DNA of 64,000 bases from Candidatus Alistipes intestinigallinarum (GCA_019115745.1 DXDA01000068.1:62001-126000), one strand, 5' to 3'; positions 24,637-33,443 are shown, counted from the first letter of the stretch. Numbers and translations are program-made. The notes: generated by a model not told the origin, from the letters alone.

Positions 24637-25357
24637 GTCTGAAAATGATGTCTTTGGTTGCTGTGGGGACGAGGGGAACCTCCCGCCCGTGTTCGAGCGT
24701 GAAGCCCTTGTACCCCAGTTCGGTGAAGAGTCGGATGATTTCGGGGCGGTTCCCGCCGCCGGTTTCGATCAGGACCGTGGGGCGGAACCGTTCGAGCACG
24801 GGGCGCATTTCGCGCATGACGACGAGCTCGTACCCTTCGATGTCGCACTTGATGAAATCCAGCCGCGGAAGCGAGGCGAAGAGTACGCTGCCGCGCCGCA
24901 TCCGGGCGGTGAAGGTCACGTCGGTGGCCGTTCCGGTGTCGTTGACGAAGTTCTGCCCGGTTCCGAGATAGCCGGATTCGCGGGCGGAGTCGTTTCCCAT
25001 GACGATGTCACGCTCTTCGGCACCGAGGGCGTAGGGGAGGATTTCGACGTTGCGGCAGCGGCGGAGGTTGCGGCAGAGGACCTTGCGGACCGGTGCGACG
25101 GGCTCCACGGCGAAGAGCTGCCCGTCGGCTCCGGCCAGCCGGGAGATCGTGCGGGCGTAGTACCCGAGATTTGCGCCGATGTCGATGCACGTGTCGCCGG
25201 GCCGCACGAGCTGCGGGAGGTGGTATACATACTCCGTGGCGGGGGCGTAGCGTCCGATTCCGAGACGCTGCCAGAGGAAAAAGAGGCGGCTCACGACGCG
25301 GAGATAGCTTTCGAGCGACAGCGTGCGGTAGAGGATTCGATGGATCAGGGATTTCAT
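24626..25357 (-). CDS. FkbM-family methyltransferase
   Basis: A 243-residue SAM-dependent methyltransferase, probably O-methylating a glycan or small molecule. After a helical N-terminus, the SAM site [12 protein letters not shown] (near 75) is followed by [24 protein letters not shown] (the FkbM DIEG motif) and a terminal IIFRHAH. The ATG at 25357 overlaps the MBL-gene stop as TGATG; the long ORF-track form (to 25954) is a read-through of another frame. Target unknown. Confidence 0.87.
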   Translation of the reverse strand: MKSLIHRILYRTLSLESYLRVVSRLFFLWQRLGIGRYAPATEYVYHLPQLVRPGDTCIDIGANLGYYARTISRLAGADGQLFAVEPVAPVRKVLCRNLRRCRNVEILPYALGAEERDIVMGNDSARESGYLGTGQNFVNDTGTATDVTFTARMRRGSVLFASLPRLDFIKCDIEGYELVVMREMRPVLERFRPTVLIETGGGNRPEIIRLFTELGYKGFTLEHGREVPLVPTATKDIIFRHAH

Positions 25358-26025
25358 CAGCCGCGGTAGTTGACCTCCTCGTTCAGCACTTCGACGATGA
25401 AGGGGTTGTAGAGCAGTTCGTGACCGATGGTCGACTCGGGCCCGTGGCCCGGATAGACGTGCACCTCTTCGCCGAGCGGGATGATGACGTCGAGGATCGA
25501 GCGCATGATCCACGAGTAGTCGCCGCCGGGAAGGTCCGTGCGTCCGATCGACTCGCGGAAGAGCGTGTCGCCGGTGAACAGGGACTTCGATTCGGGCTCG
25601 TAGAAGGCCACGTGCCCGGGGGAGTGCCCGGGGGTGCGGAGGATCTGCAGCACGGAGTTCCCGAAGCGGATCTCGGACATGCGGTCCAGATCCTGATCGA
25701 CGGAGGGCATGGCGCCGATCTTCACGCCGAAGACCGAACCGCTCGTGGCGGCGTTGTCGACCAGAAACTGATCCTTGGCCGAGAGGGCGAAGGGGATTCC
25801 GTAACGCTGCTTGAGGTGTTCGACGCCGAGCGTGTGGTCGAAATGTCCGTGGGTGTTGGCCGCCAGCACGGGTTTGAGTCCGTGTTCGGCGATGAAGTTG
25901 TCCAGGGCGGCATCTTCGCGGGGGTTGGAGTTCCCGGCGTCGATGACGATACACTCCTTCGTGTCGTCCCAGAGGACGTAGGTGTTTTCCTGTATGGGGT
26001 TGAAAGGCAGACAGGCAATCTTCAT
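25357..26025 (-). CDS. MBL-fold metallohydrolase (glyoxalase II-like)
   Basis: A 222-residue cytoplasmic metallo-beta-lactamase-fold hydrolase. The metal motif THGHFDH is at 58-64, followed by a second-shell TPGHSPGHVAF, the bridging TGDTLFRESIGRTD, and YPGHGPEST. This pattern belongs to the glyoxalase II/YcbL-like thioesterase group. The start at 26025 is chosen because the ORF-track extension to 26196 would cross the promoter region. First gene of the leftward operon leading to trmD and lpxB. Confidence 0.9.
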   Translation of the reverse strand: MKIACLPFNPIQENTYVLWDDTKECIVIDAGNSNPREDAALDNFIAEHGLKPVLAANTHGHFDHTLGVEHLKQRYGIPFALSAKDQFLVDNAATSGSVFGVKIGAMPSVDQDLDRMSEIRFGNSVLQILRTPGHSPGHVAFYEPESKSLFTGDTLFRESIGRTDLPGGDYSWIMRSILDVIIPLGEEVHVYPGHGPESTIGHELLYNPFIVEVLNEEVNYRG

Positions 26026-26135
26026 GGTTCGTGTGTTTTGCGGTCGCGGTCCGGGCGGGACGATGGAAATTGCGGGGGTGGAGCCGACGGGTTCCGTTTC
26101 CGGACGTCCGGGCCGGGGGTGCGTCCTATTTTGCG

Positions 26136-26143
26136 CAAAGATA
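26136..26143 (-). promoter_or_regulatory. Putative -7 box for the MBL-trmD-lpxB operon
   Basis: Minus strand TATCTTTG (TAnnTTTG), 110 nt upstream of the MBL start, in the spacer between the divergent MBL and esterase genes. On the plus strand TACCTTTA at 26166-26173 may serve the esterase gene but deviates at the last base. Confidence 0.45.
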
Positions 26144-26194
26144 ACGTTTTTTGCGGGATTTTGCCTACCTTTATCCCTCAAAACCCGACGAACC

Positions 26195-27019
26195 ATGAAA
26201 CGTTTGCTGCTTGTTTTTGCCGTGCTGCTTCTTTTCTGCCCGACACTCCGGGCGCAGGACGGCGGCTACCGCACGGAGCGTGCGATTGCCTACCGGGATG
26301 CCGCGGACCCGGCTTCGGCCGATTCGCTGTGCCGCCTCGACCTCTACTACCCGACGGACCGCCGGGGCTTTGCCACGGTGATCTGGTTCCACGGCGGGGG
26401 CTTGACCGCCGGGCGGCGCGAAATCCCTGCGGCACTCCGGAATCAAGGTTTTGCGGTGGTCGGCGTGGATTATCGGCTGGTGCCGCACGTGCAGGTTTCG
26501 CAGTGCGTGGAGGATGCCGCGGCTGCTGCGGCATGGGTTGTCCGGCACATCGCCGACTACGGCGGCGACCCGCGTCTGATCTTTGTGGCGGGACACTCCG
26601 CCGGGGGCTACCTCACTTCGATGATCGGCCTCGACAAACGCTGGCTGAAGCCCTACGGGCTGGACCCCGACGAGGTCTTCGCGGCCCTGATCCCCTACAG
26701 CGGCCAGGTCGTGACGCACTTCGCGCGGCGGGCCGAACTGGGGCTCCCCGATACGCAGCCGCTGGTCGACGACCTGGCGCCGCTGAACCACGTGCGGGCG
26801 GACTGCCCTCCGATCCTGATCCTTTCGGGCGACCGCGAACTGGAGATGCTGGGCCGCTACGAGGAGAATGCCTATTTCTGGCGGATGATGCGGGTGGTGG
26901 GGCATCCCGACGTGCAGCTCCGCGAGTTCGACGGTTTCGACCATGGAAACATGCCCCAGGCGGGTCACTACGTGGCGGTGCGCTATATCCGCGAGCGGGT
27001 GAAGAGGCTGGAGCGATAA
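26195..27019 (+). CDS. Secreted alpha/beta hydrolase, esterase/lipase-like
   Basis: A 274-residue predicted periplasmic carboxylesterase of the hormone-sensitive-lipase-like type. Signal peptide MKRLLLVFAVLLLFCPTLRAQ. Oxyanion HGGG at 66-69, nucleophile elbow GHSAGG (Ser135), a later SGDRELE and a terminal FDHGNM that likely supply Asp and His. Preferred start 26195 gives the clean signal peptide. Substrate not determinable; acetylated sugars or short acyl esters are usual. Confidence 0.88.
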   Translation: MKRLLLVFAVLLLFCPTLRAQDGGYRTERAIAYRDAADPASADSLCRLDLYYPTDRRGFATVIWFHGGGLTAGRREIPAALRNQGFAVVGVDYRLVPHVQVSQCVEDAAAAAAWVVRHIADYGGDPRLIFVAGHSAGGYLTSMIGLDKRWLKPYGLDPDEVFAALIPYSGQVVTHFARRAELGLPDTQPLVDDLAPLNHVRADCPPILILSGDRELEMLGRYEENAYFWRMMRVVGHPDVQLREFDGFDHGNMPQAGHYVAVRYIRERVKRLER

Positions 27020-27047
27020 TTGCGGGAAGGTGGAAAAATCGGGAATC

Positions 27048-28181
27048 ATGAAAAAACGGATGAAAGCGCTTGCGGCATTCTTGAGCGTGCTGCTGCTGGC
27101 GGGGTGTTCGCTGCTGAAGGTCTCCGTCTCGACGGGCGACCCCTTGCCGAAGGAGCAGATGAATACGCGGACCCTGACACGGGCCTTCTACTACGACTTC
27201 TCGGGCGAGGTGGCCCGGGCGGCGGATTCGATCGTGGCGTCGTCGCCGGAACTCGGCGTGCGGGTGGCGGCCGTGCGGTGGAAGATCCGCGCCACGCAGG
27301 CCGGGCTGACGGCCGCCATGCAGGGAATTCCCGATGTGGCCTTGGCCGACCTGTGGATCCTCTGCCGGCGGATGGACCGCTACTTTGCTTCGACCCCCGA
27401 TTCGCTGCTGTTCGGACCGCAGAGCCCCGTCGCGCGGGCGACGGCCGCACACCTCGACCGCCGGATCGGACACCTCGCCCGGCAGGCGCTTCCCGGGGAT
27501 CGTTATCCGCTGATGGAGCGCTTCGTGGAGACGTATCTGGCGGAAAACCCCGCTTCGGAGGGGGCCGAGAGCGACAATACGACCCTGGCGTGGCTGGAGT
27601 ACCTGCAGGCGAACGGCGTCGAACACGCCTACGCCACGGGATCGATCGCCGAGGTGCTGGCCGACGTGAACGACCGCGTGAGCGGACAGACGCAGCAGCT
27701 TTCGAACAGCGTGAGCTGGTCGAAGGATATCTTCGAGATGCGGCTGGCGCAGGACAGCCTGCGTTCGCAGATCGGTATGCAGTTCGATTCGCTGGAGCGG
27801 AACTTCACGCGGATCGTGGTGGTTGCCGAGCACCTTCCGGAGATCTCGGACCGGATGCTGACGGAGCTGAACGCCCAGGCGACGCAGCTCATCTCGACGA
27901 TGAACGCCTCGGTGGACCACGCCTTTGCCGACATCGACCGCCAGCGTGCGGAGTTGCAGTATTACGTCTCGCGGGAGCGTGAGGCGCTGGTCGAGCAACT
28001 CCGGGCCGCGGGCGACGACCTGGTCCGCACGACCCTCGATGCCGTCCCGGGGCTTGTCGGCAAACTGCTCTTCTATTTCGTGCTGGCCGTGGCGGTGCTG
28101 GTCGGGGGGCCCTTTGCGCTGGGCTTCTGGCTGGGCGGCGTACGGGCGCGGGCGCGGATGAAAAAACGGGCGGGTGAATGA
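27048..28181 (+). CDS. Lipoprotein with coiled coil and C-terminal membrane helix, function unknown
   Basis: A 377-residue protein I do not recognise. It has an N-terminal lipoprotein signal (LLLAGC, Cys20), a helical middle with a long coiled-coil-like stretch (about 200-325, Q/E/L/R-rich with DSLRSQIGMQFDSLERN), then a single hydrophobic helix (about 339-363) and a basic tail (RARARMKKR). Lipid anchor at one end and membrane span at the other is an unusual combination; the basic tail suggests the C-terminus is cytoplasmic, hence inner-membrane residence. It starts 28 nt after the esterase gene, so co-transcription is likely. Confidence 0.75.
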   Translation: MKKRMKALAAFLSVLLLAGCSLLKVSVSTGDPLPKEQMNTRTLTRAFYYDFSGEVARAADSIVASSPELGVRVAAVRWKIRATQAGLTAAMQGIPDVALADLWILCRRMDRYFASTPDSLLFGPQSPVARATAAHLDRRIGHLARQALPGDRYPLMERFVETYLAENPASEGAESDNTTLAWLEYLQANGVEHAYATGSIAEVLADVNDRVSGQTQQLSNSVSWSKDIFEMRLAQDSLRSQIGMQFDSLERNFTRIVVVAEHLPEISDRMLTELNAQATQLISTMNASVDHAFADIDRQRAELQYYVSREREALVEQLRAAGDDLVRTTLDAVPGLVGKLLFYFVLAVAVLVGGPFALGFWLGGVRARARMKKRAGE

Positions 28182-28189
28182 TTTTTTGT

Positions 28190-28197
28190 TACCTTTG
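28190..28197 (+). promoter_or_regulatory. Putative -7 box of the rlmD promoter
   Basis: TACCTTTG matches TAnnTTTG, 21 nt before the rlmD ATG at 28219. No obvious -33 TTG at normal spacing. Its position makes the ORF-track start at 28174 unlikely. Confidence 0.5.
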
Positions 28198-28218
28198 CAA
28201 CCCGAATCAGAGAAACCG

Positions 28219-29628
28219 ATGGCAAGAAAGAAAGCGAATTACCCCTTGATCGAGGGGCTTGAGATTACGACCCTGGCGGCCGAAGGCAAGGCCATGGGGC
28301 GCTGGAACGACGTGGTGGTCTTCGTGCCGATGACCGTACCGGGCGACGTGGTGGACGTGCAGATCCGCGTCAAGCGGCGCCGCTTCATGGAGGGCTACGT
28401 CGTGAACTACGTGAAACGCTCGCCACTGCGCGAGGAGCCCTTCTGCGAACACTTCGGGGTGTGCGGGGGGTGCAAGTGGCAGAACCTTCCCTACGAGGAG
28501 CAGTTGCGGTTCAAGACGGCGCAGGTGCGCGATCAACTGACGCGCATCGGCAAACTTGAACTCCCGGAGATCGCCCCCTGCCTGGGCTCGGCCGAGACGC
28601 GTTTCTACCGCAACAAACTGGAGTTCACCTTCGCCGACCGCCGCTGGCTGACGCGCGAGGAGGTCGAAAGCGGCGCCGATCTCGACGCTTCGCCGGCCGT
28701 GGGATTCCACATCCCGAACATGTTCGACAAGGTGCTTGACATCCGCAAGTGCTGGCTGCAGCCCGATCCGTCGAATGCCATCCGGCTCGAAACCAAACGC
28801 TTCTGCCTCGAACACGGCTATACGTTCCACAATGCCCGCGAACATACGGGGCTGATGCGCAACATGATCATCCGCACGGCCTCAACGGGGGAGGTGATGG
28901 TGATCGTGGTCTTCGGCGCGGAGGAGCGTCCGCGGATCGAGGCGCTGCTCGACCACCTGTCGGCGAGCTTTCCGCAGATCACGTCGCTCTTCTACGTCGT
29001 CAATACGAAACTCAACGACTCGGTCGGGGATCTCGATGCGGTGTGCTACCGCGGCAAGGACCACATCATCGAGGAGATGGAGGGTCTCCGCTTCAAGGTG
29101 GGCCCGAAATCCTTCTACCAGACCAACTCGGCGCAGGCGTACGAACTCTACAAGGTGGCGCGGCGCTTTGCCGACCTGCACCCGGAGGATACGCTCTACG
29201 ACCTCTATACCGGTACGGGGACGATTGCCAACTTCTGCGCCGCACGCTGTGTGCGGGTCGTGGGCATCGAGTACGTCCCGGAGGCGATTGCCGATGCGAA
29301 GGTCAACTCCGAACTGAACGGTATCCGCAATACGACCTTCTACGCCGGGGACATGAAGGCGGTGCTGGACGACGCCTTCGTGGCGGCGAACGGGCATCCG
29401 GATGTCATCATCCTCGACCCGCCGCGGGCCGGCGTGGATGAACCGGTGATCGACGTGATCCTGCGTGCGGCGCCGGAGCGGATCGTCTACGTGAGCTGCA
29501 ATCCGGCGACGCAGGCCCGCGACCTGGCGCTGCTGGACGGCGCCTACCGGGTGGAGGCGGTGCAGCCCGTCGACATGTTCCCGCACACGCACCACGTGGA
29601 GAATGTGGTGAAACTCGTGCGGCGCTGA
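28219..29628 (+). CDS. rlmD: 23S rRNA (uracil-C5)-methyltransferase, RlmD/TrmA family
   Basis: A 469-residue SAM-dependent RNA uridine C5-methyltransferase. Parts in order: TRAM domain (about 1-65), a four-cysteine Fe-S site (FCEHFGVCGGCKWQ, plus a later Cys), the central domain, and a Rossmann methyltransferase domain with YDLYTGTGTIA, LDPPRAGVDE and catalytic-loop YVSCNPATQARDL. Bacteroidetes members are annotated RlmD; whether the target is U1939 or another position is not visible. Confidence 0.92.
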   Translation: MARKKANYPLIEGLEITTLAAEGKAMGRWNDVVVFVPMTVPGDVVDVQIRVKRRRFMEGYVVNYVKRSPLREEPFCEHFGVCGGCKWQNLPYEEQLRFKTAQVRDQLTRIGKLELPEIAPCLGSAETRFYRNKLEFTFADRRWLTREEVESGADLDASPAVGFHIPNMFDKVLDIRKCWLQPDPSNAIRLETKRFCLEHGYTFHNAREHTGLMRNMIIRTASTGEVMVIVVFGAEERPRIEALLDHLSASFPQITSLFYVVNTKLNDSVGDLDAVCYRGKDHIIEEMEGLRFKVGPKSFYQTNSAQAYELYKVARRFADLHPEDTLYDLYTGTGTIANFCAARCVRVVGIEYVPEAIADAKVNSELNGIRNTTFYAGDMKAVLDDAFVAANGHPDVIILDPPRAGVDEPVIDVILRAAPERIVYVSCNPATQARDLALLDGAYRVEAVQPVDMFPHTHHVENVVKLVRR

Positions 29629-29660
29629 CGCAGTATTTTCGGGAATTCTCCGTTTCTTAT

Positions 29661-29691
29661 ACAAAACCGTTTCCCAAACGGGAGTTTTTGT
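29661..29691 (+). terminator. Likely terminator of rlmD
   Basis: CCGTTT/AAACGG stem around CCC (29667-29681), extendable by ACAAAA pairing with TTTTTGT (29661-29666 with 29685-29691) across a GAG bulge, ending in a T run. Confidence 0.5.
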
Positions 29692-29709
29692 TCACTGAAA
29701 AACTGAAAC

Positions 29710-30402
29710 ATGATGAAACGACTGATTTTGATGGCCGTCGTGGCGCTGGCAGCGCTCCCGGCCGCCGCGCAGATCCAGGAGGCATTCCCGAGTTACGTGC
29801 AGGTCAACGGTCGGGCCGAGAAGGAGATCACGCCCGACGAGTTCTATTTGCAGATCATCATCAACGAACGCGATTCGAAGGGGAAGATTTCGGTCGAGAG
29901 CCAGCAGCGCGACATGATTGCCGCACTGAAGAAGCTGGGTGTCGACGTGGAGAAGCAGCTCAAGGTGGCGAACCTGTCGAGCGAGTTTTTCAAGAAGAAG
30001 ACCTCGGTTGCGACGGCCAAATACCAGTTGCAGTTGGGGACGTCGGCCGAAGTGGCGCGGGCCTGGCAGGCGCTGGACAACCTGGGGATTTCGGATGTCT
30101 CGATTCTGAAGGTTTCGCACTCGAAGATCGACGAATACAAGGAGCAGGTGCGTGTGGAGGCGATCCGCAACGCGCGGGCGAATGCCGCGACGCTGGCCGA
30201 GGCGATCGGTCAGACGGTGGGCAAGTGCTTCTACATCTACGATTCGAACAGCAACGTCATGCCGGTTATGTACGACAATGCGGTGCTGATGCGCAGCGCG
30301 AAGGCCTACGGGGCCGCCGAGGCGACGGTCGAGGAGGAGCCGTTGGAGTTCAAGACCATCCGCCTGGAGTATAACGTGCAGGCGAAGTTCGTGCTGGAGT
30401 AG
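29710..30402 (+). CDS. SIMPL-domain (DUF541) periplasmic protein
   Basis: A 230-residue secreted protein with signal peptide MMKRLILMAVVALAALPAAA and a SIMPL/DUF541 fold: YVQVNGRAEKEITPDEFYLQI near the start, paired alpha/beta repeats and a C-terminal YNVQAKFVLE strand. The molecular role of this family is poorly defined (oxidative stress and outer-membrane links in other bacteria). Ends before a 415-nt spacer with repeats. Confidence 0.88.
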   Translation: MMKRLILMAVVALAALPAAAQIQEAFPSYVQVNGRAEKEITPDEFYLQIIINERDSKGKISVESQQRDMIAALKKLGVDVEKQLKVANLSSEFFKKKTSVATAKYQLQLGTSAEVARAWQALDNLGISDVSILKVSHSKIDEYKEQVRVEAIRNARANAATLAEAIGQTVGKCFYIYDSNSNVMPVMYDNAVLMRSAKAYGAAEATVEEEPLEFKTIRLEYNVQAKFVLE

Positions 30403-30454
30403 GGCTTCCGGAGTCGGTCCGACGGCTTTTATACGATGATTTTTGGAAACAGGG

Positions 30455-30500
30455 AAATCCCGGATCGGGACGTGCCGCGACGCGTTTCGATCCGGGATTT
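30455..30500 (+). terminator. 13-bp inverted repeat, possible terminator of the SIMPL gene
   Basis: AAATCCCGGATCG at 30455-30467 pairs perfectly with 30488-30500; loop of 20 nt; followed by only a short T run, so termination strength is uncertain. Confidence 0.45.
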
Positions 30501-30554
30501 TCGGGAAAGATGGGCGGCGTGCCCGGCCTTGTGCGGGGCGGTGGCGGCCGGGCC

Positions 30555-30674
30555 CCTGCCCTGACGACTCCTGCCCTGACGACTCCTGCTCTGGCGATCC
30601 CAGCCCGGATGACTCCAGCCCGGATGACCCCTGCTCTGGCGATCCCTGCTCTGACGGCCCCTGCCCGGATGACC
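30555..30674. repeat. 15-bp degenerate minisatellite, eight units
   Basis: Units run head to tail every 15 bp. The first two are identical (CCTGCCCTGACGACT), units 3 and 6 are identical (CCTGCTCTGGCGATC), units 4 and 5 differ only at the last base, and the rest are close variants. A ninth, strongly diverged unit may follow. There are no unique spacers, so it is not CRISPR-like. Confidence 0.85.
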
Positions 30675-30742
30675 CCGACCGCCCGGATTCGGATCTGTTG
30701 CTTCCGGATTTTCAGGATTTGCGGTTCCCGGGAACGAACCTG

Positions 30743-30773
30743 TTGCAAAAACCGGAAATAATTTTTATCTTTG
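30743..30773 (+). promoter_or_regulatory. cdd promoter
   Basis: TTG at 30743-30745, 20-nt spacer, TATCTTTG at 30766-30773: a full Bacteroidetes promoter. Transcription would start near 30780, about 40 nt before the cdd ATG. Confidence 0.75.
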
Positions 30774-30817
30774 TAATTCACCCCTGTAAAAACGGGGGTC
30801 GTGAAAAAGGAGGAGTT

Positions 30818-31273
30818 ATGGAAAAGCAGTTCCGTTTCGATTACGAACACTATGCGGCGCTGTCGGAACTTCCCGAAGCGGACCGCCAGTTGGTTGCCGA
30901 GGCTGGGCAGGCCACGGCACGGGCTCAAGCCCCCTATTCGAAATTTCGGGTAGGTGCTGCGGCGCGGCTGCGCAGCGGCCGCATCCTCCACGGCGGCAAT
31001 ATCGAGAGCGAGGTCTTCCCGGCGGGTCTGTGTGCCGAACGGACGCTGCTCTTCTACGCCGCGGCCAATTATGCCGACGACCCGATCGAATCGCTGGCCA
31101 TTGCTTCGGAGCCCTCGGAGCGCGAATGCTACCCCTGCGGACAGTGCCGTCAGGTGCTGGTGGATACCGAACGCCGCCAGGGGAGCCCGATCCGGGTGAT
31201 CATGAGCGGCGGCGGCACGGCCTCGATTGTCGACACGGCGGAAAAACTCCTGCCCTTTACCTTCATCCTGTAA
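30818..31273 (+). CDS. cdd: Cytidine deaminase
   Basis: A 151-residue zinc enzyme converting (deoxy)cytidine to (deoxy)uridine in pyrimidine salvage. Zinc/catalytic motif CAE at 72-74 and PCGQC at 106-110; substrate-binding GGNIES at 59-64. The start at 30818 is set by a clear AGGAGG Shine-Dalgarno at 30808-30813, unusual among genes here. The longer ORF-track form begins upstream of the promoter. First gene of a run with an RluA-family synthase and dtd. Confidence 0.95.
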   Translation: MEKQFRFDYEHYAALSELPEADRQLVAEAGQATARAQAPYSKFRVGAAARLRSGRILHGGNIESEVFPAGLCAERTLLFYAAANYADDPIESLAIASEPSERECYPCGQCRQVLVDTERRQGSPIRVIMSGGGTASIVDTAEKLLPFTFIL

Positions 31274-31284
31274 CTCTGCACCCG

Positions 31285-31971
31285 ATGTTCAGCCCGGACG
31301 ATATTCTCTATGAAGACAACCACCTGTTAGTCGTGAACAAACACGGCGGCGATCTCGTGCAGCCGGATCCTTCGGGCGAGAGTGCTCTGGAGGATCAGAT
31401 CAAGGCCTTCATCAAGGTGCGGGATGCCAAACCCGGGGAGGTTTTTCTGGGGGTGGTGCATCGCATCGACCGCCCGGTGAGCGGTGCGGTGGTCTTTGCC
31501 AAGACCTCGAAGGCGCTGACGCGGCTGAACGAGATGCTGCGCGAAGGGCGGATCCACAAGGTCTACTGGGCGCTGACGGAGTCGACTCCCGACCCCGAGC
31601 AGGGCGAACTGCGACACTATATCCTGCGGGACGGACGAACGAACCGCTCGCGGGCCTATGATGCTCCGAAGGGGGATGCCAAGGAGGCTCGGCTGCGCTA
31701 CGAGACGCGCGGACGGGGCAAGAACTATACGCTCGTGGAGGTCGAGTTGCTGACGGGCCGCCACCACCAGATCCGGGCACAATTGTCGAAGATCGGCTGC
31801 CCGATCCGCGGGGACCTGAAGTACGGGGCGCGGCGTTCGCAACCCGGGGGCGGGATCTCGCTCCATTCGCGGCGGGTGGAGTTCGACCATCCGGTTCGCC
31901 ACGAACCGGTCTCGGTCACGGCGCCGGTTCCGGCGGGCGATAATCTGTGGGCCGCCTTCGAGAACCTGTAA
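31285..31971 (+). CDS. RluA-family RNA pseudouridine synthase
   Basis: A 228-residue enzyme isomerising uridine to pseudouridine in rRNA or tRNA. Catalytic motif HRIDRPVSG (Asp near 62), the KVYWAL strand, and the GRHHQIRAQL C-terminal motif are present. There is no N-terminal S4 domain, as in short RluA-type enzymes; exact target unknown. Begins 11 nt after cdd. Confidence 0.92.
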   Translation: MFSPDDILYEDNHLLVVNKHGGDLVQPDPSGESALEDQIKAFIKVRDAKPGEVFLGVVHRIDRPVSGAVVFAKTSKALTRLNEMLREGRIHKVYWALTESTPDPEQGELRHYILRDGRTNRSRAYDAPKGDAKEARLRYETRGRGKNYTLVEVELLTGRHHQIRAQLSKIGCPIRGDLKYGARRSQPGGGISLHSRRVEFDHPVRHEPVSVTAPVPAGDNLWAAFENL

Positions 31972-31989
31972 AACAAAAGAGGAAAGACG

Positions 31990-32442
31990 ATGCGACTGTT
32001 TGTACAACGGGTGAAAGAGGCCTCGGTGACGATCGGCGGCACGCTCCATTCCCGAATCGGCGGGGGATTGCTGGTGCTGGTCGGCGTGGGAAACGATGAC
32101 GACGGGGAGGACCTGGAATACCTGGCCGGAAAACTCGTTCGGCTGCGGATCTTCGACGACGAGAACGGGGTGATGAACCTCGACGTTATGCAGACCGGCG
32201 GTGAGGTGCTGGTTGTGAGCCAGTTCACGCTGATGGCCTCGACGCGCAAGGGCAACCGCCCGAGCTATATCAAAGCGGCCCCGGAGGCTGTTTCGCGTCC
32301 GTTGTACGAACGTTTTGCGGCGCGGGTCGGGGAGTTGACGGGCCGTCCCGTTGCGACGGGCGAATTCGGTGCCGACATGCAGGTAGCCTTGATCAACGAC
32401 GGTCCGGTGACGATCTGGATCGATTCCAAAAATAAAGAGTGA
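31990..32442 (+). CDS. dtd: D-aminoacyl-tRNA deacylase
   Basis: A 150-residue homodimeric proofreading enzyme that hydrolyses D-amino acids (and Gly-tRNA-Ala) from tRNA. Family motifs SQFTL at 77-81 and NDGPVT at 136-141 (the cross-subunit Gly-cisPro) are intact, plus MRLFVQRVKEASV at the N-terminus. Spaced 18 nt from the upstream pseudouridine synthase gene. Confidence 0.96.
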   Translation: MRLFVQRVKEASVTIGGTLHSRIGGGLLVLVGVGNDDDGEDLEYLAGKLVRLRIFDDENGVMNLDVMQTGGEVLVVSQFTLMASTRKGNRPSYIKAAPEAVSRPLYERFAARVGELTGRPVATGEFGADMQVALINDGPVTIWIDSKNKE

Positions 32443-32447
32443 CGAGT

Positions 32448-33374
32448 ATGAAGACGAAGACGATCACATGGATGACAGGGTGCCTTGTCGCCTGTCTGGT
32501 CGCCTGCGGAGGCGACGGTTCGAAGGATTTCGAGATTCCGGGATTTCCGGGTACTTCGGATCCCGACCCGGAACAACCGCCTGTTTTTGAACGTTATGAT
32601 CTGTCGGTCCATACGGGCTGGGCGGAGTTGCCGGCGGTGGACAACGACTCGGAGGACCTCTATTATGCGGCACACTTCTGCACGGGGCTGCCCGGCGGAC
32701 GGAACTACTCGATCTGTTACAGCGCGGAGAACCGGATCACCTTCTGGTCATCCTTCCCGCTTCACGAATGCTACAAGGGGGATCAGAGCCGTTCGGACGG
32801 ATGGGCCTACGATCCGGAACTGCCGCAGTCGATCCAGCCGGCTCTGACCAATGGTTCGTACCAGCCGCAACCGGGCTATTCGAAGGGTCACCTGCTGGCG
32901 TCGAGCGACCGTACGGTGAGCTACGCGGCCAACGTGCAGACCTTTTATGTGACGAACGTGGCTCCACAGTGGCAGAATGGCTTCAACAGCGGGGTGTGGA
33001 AGTCGCTTGAGGAGGATTGCTGGAAGAACATCTGCGCCGATACGCTTTATGTGGTATCCGGGGTGTATGGCGTACATGCCACGGATGAGGTGACCGACAA
33101 GAGCGGTCGGAAGTGCACGGTTCCGAGCCACTTCTACCGGGTGCTGCTGCGCTCGAAGGCGGGCAATACGGGCAGGAAGGTGCAGGATCTTTCGGCCGAC
33201 GAACTGCAATGCGTGGGCTTCTGGTTCGAGAACCGGACCTATCCGAGCGGCAAGCCCTCGGCGAACATGACCTCGGTGGCGGAGATCGAGCGGAAGACCG
33301 GAATGACCTTCTTCGTGAATGTGCCGAATGCCCCGAAGGAGATTTTTGATAAAACGGCGTGGAAATTTCGATAA
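32448..33374 (+). CDS. DNA/RNA non-specific endonuclease lipoprotein (NUC1 family)
   Basis: A 308-residue predicted secreted nuclease. Lipoprotein signal MKTKTITWMTGCLVACLVAC (Cys20), a short Pro/Asp-rich linker, then a beta-beta-alpha-metal endonuclease domain with catalytic His148 in SKGHLLAS (the usual DRGH is changed to SKGH) and metal-ligand Asn170 in VTNVAPQ. It probably degrades extracellular nucleic acid at the cell surface or in the periplasm. Starts 5 nt after dtd. Followed by a larger paralogue. Confidence 0.88.
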   Translation: MKTKTITWMTGCLVACLVACGGDGSKDFEIPGFPGTSDPDPEQPPVFERYDLSVHTGWAELPAVDNDSEDLYYAAHFCTGLPGGRNYSICYSAENRITFWSSFPLHECYKGDQSRSDGWAYDPELPQSIQPALTNGSYQPQPGYSKGHLLASSDRTVSYAANVQTFYVTNVAPQWQNGFNSGVWKSLEEDCWKNICADTLYVVSGVYGVHATDEVTDKSGRKCTVPSHFYRVLLRSKAGNTGRKVQDLSADELQCVGFWFENRTYPSGKPSANMTSVAEIERKTGMTFFVNVPNAPKEIFDKTAWKFR

Positions 33375-33443
33375 AACAGCGATAGATACGGGCGGGGCGC
33401 CAGCGAGGATGCCCTTTGCCTTTATGAAAATTAGTAAAAGTTT

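Larger units (their letters stand above)
30403..30817. other. 415-nt non-coding spacer upstream of cdd
   Basis: Holds a 13-bp inverted repeat, an eight-copy 15-bp tandem repeat and the cdd promoter, listed separately. Several ORFs cross it only because the repeat unit is divisible by three; none has a credible protein. Confidence 0.7.

Noticed and set aside
30555-30674. Possible CRISPR array
   Set aside because: Repeats are contiguous 15-mers with no spacers and no cas genes nearby.
30780-30800. Small CCCC/GGGG hairpin in the cdd leader as a riboswitch
   Set aside because: Only a 4-bp stem; too small for a known riboswitch and without conserved loop sequence.
30350-30991. 213-aa minus ORF with RAGVI pentapeptides, and the plus-strand ORF 30510-30761
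   Set aside because: Open only because the 15-bp repeat is a multiple of three; no start signal or conserved domain.
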